From positions 1 to 5,255 of the forward strand of contig JAFGFO010000172.1 in the NCBI GenBank assembly GCA_016931085.1: 5,255 bases of DNA. Direction: 5' to 3'. The position numbers and the translations under genes were made by a program. Numbering within the stretch: the stretch's first letter is position 1; each line of letters opens with the position of its first letter. The DNA is from Thermoflexales bacterium. GTDB taxonomy: Bacteria > Chloroflexota > Anaerolineae > Fen-1058. This document shows positions 5,113 to 5,255 of this stretch, piece by piece. Under the pieces are notes generated by a model. It was not told the origin of the DNA. It saw only the letters and a program-made list of their open reading frames with translations, and did not search any database.

Positions 5113-5255
5113 TGAAACACCTCAGTGAATATCGCGACGCTCACCTGGTCGGCGCCGTGATCGAGGAAATCCGGCGCACCTGCACGCGGGCGTGGGTGCT
5201 CATGGAAATCTGCGGCGGGCAAACGCACGCCATCTTGCGCCACGGCCTCGACCAA
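5112..5255 (+). CDS. hypD: Hydrogenase maturation protein HypD, N-terminal part
   Basis: The ATG overlaps the hypC stop (ATGA arrangement) and the frame stays open to the right edge, giving the first 48 residues of a protein that is normally about 360-380 aa. It opens with MKHLSEYRDAHLVGAVIEEI and contains LMEICGGQTHAILRHGLDQ, the conserved HypD block. Cys34 in CGGQTH corresponds to the essential N-terminal cysteine of HypD, which takes part in iron binding and cyanide-ligand assembly with HypC. The [4Fe-4S] cluster cysteines lie in the missing C-terminal part. Truncation is by the window edge only; nothing suggests a broken gene. Confidence 0.96.
   Translation, partial: MKHLSEYRDAHLVGAVIEEIRRTCTRAWVLMEICGGQTHAILRHGLDQ

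Overview
The window most resembles the chromosome of a GC-rich, probably anaerobic member of the Chloroflexota (Anaerolineae-like). This is an inference from three things: two secreted proteins of a style common in that phylum (one ends in a Tyr-Leu-Pro 'YLPxILRN' tail), intergenic palindromes bounded by GTAGGGGC/GCCCCTAC, and hydrogenase maturation genes next to an iron-sulfur aldo/keto reductase. No rRNA or marker gene is present to confirm it. All supported genes lie on the + strand.

Left part (1-3093): the 3' portion of a GAF-type, NarL/DesK-family sensor histidine kinase is followed by a 178-base gap holding a direct repeat with GTAC dyads. Next come two Sec-exported proteins without assigned function (393 and 101 aa), 9 bases apart and sharing nearly the same translation start region. 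A perfect 16-bp stem-loop then separates them from a single-domain response regulator of 129 aa. The kinase and lone receiver flank the secreted pair, so a signalling link is plausible but unproven.

Middle (3094-3508): 415 bases with no credible gene but with many repeats. It holds a perfect 30-bp palindrome, a second two-hairpin element with the same GTAGGGGC ends, two identical 16-base repeats 75 bases apart, and then a good sigma-70-like promoter (TTTACA-16-TATAAT).

Right part (3509-5255): a complete aldo/keto reductase with a C-terminal two-cluster [4Fe-4S] domain, an inverted-repeat intergenic element built from ATTCGTG/CACGAAT words, then hypC and the start of hypD, overlapping by one base. 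HypC and HypD together build and carry the Fe(CN)2CO group of [NiFe]-hydrogenases, so a hyp operon continues past the right edge.

The sequence shows no CRISPR array, tRNA, transposase or defence system. The most unusual material is the non-coding repeat content and the kinase / secreted pair / lone receiver layout.
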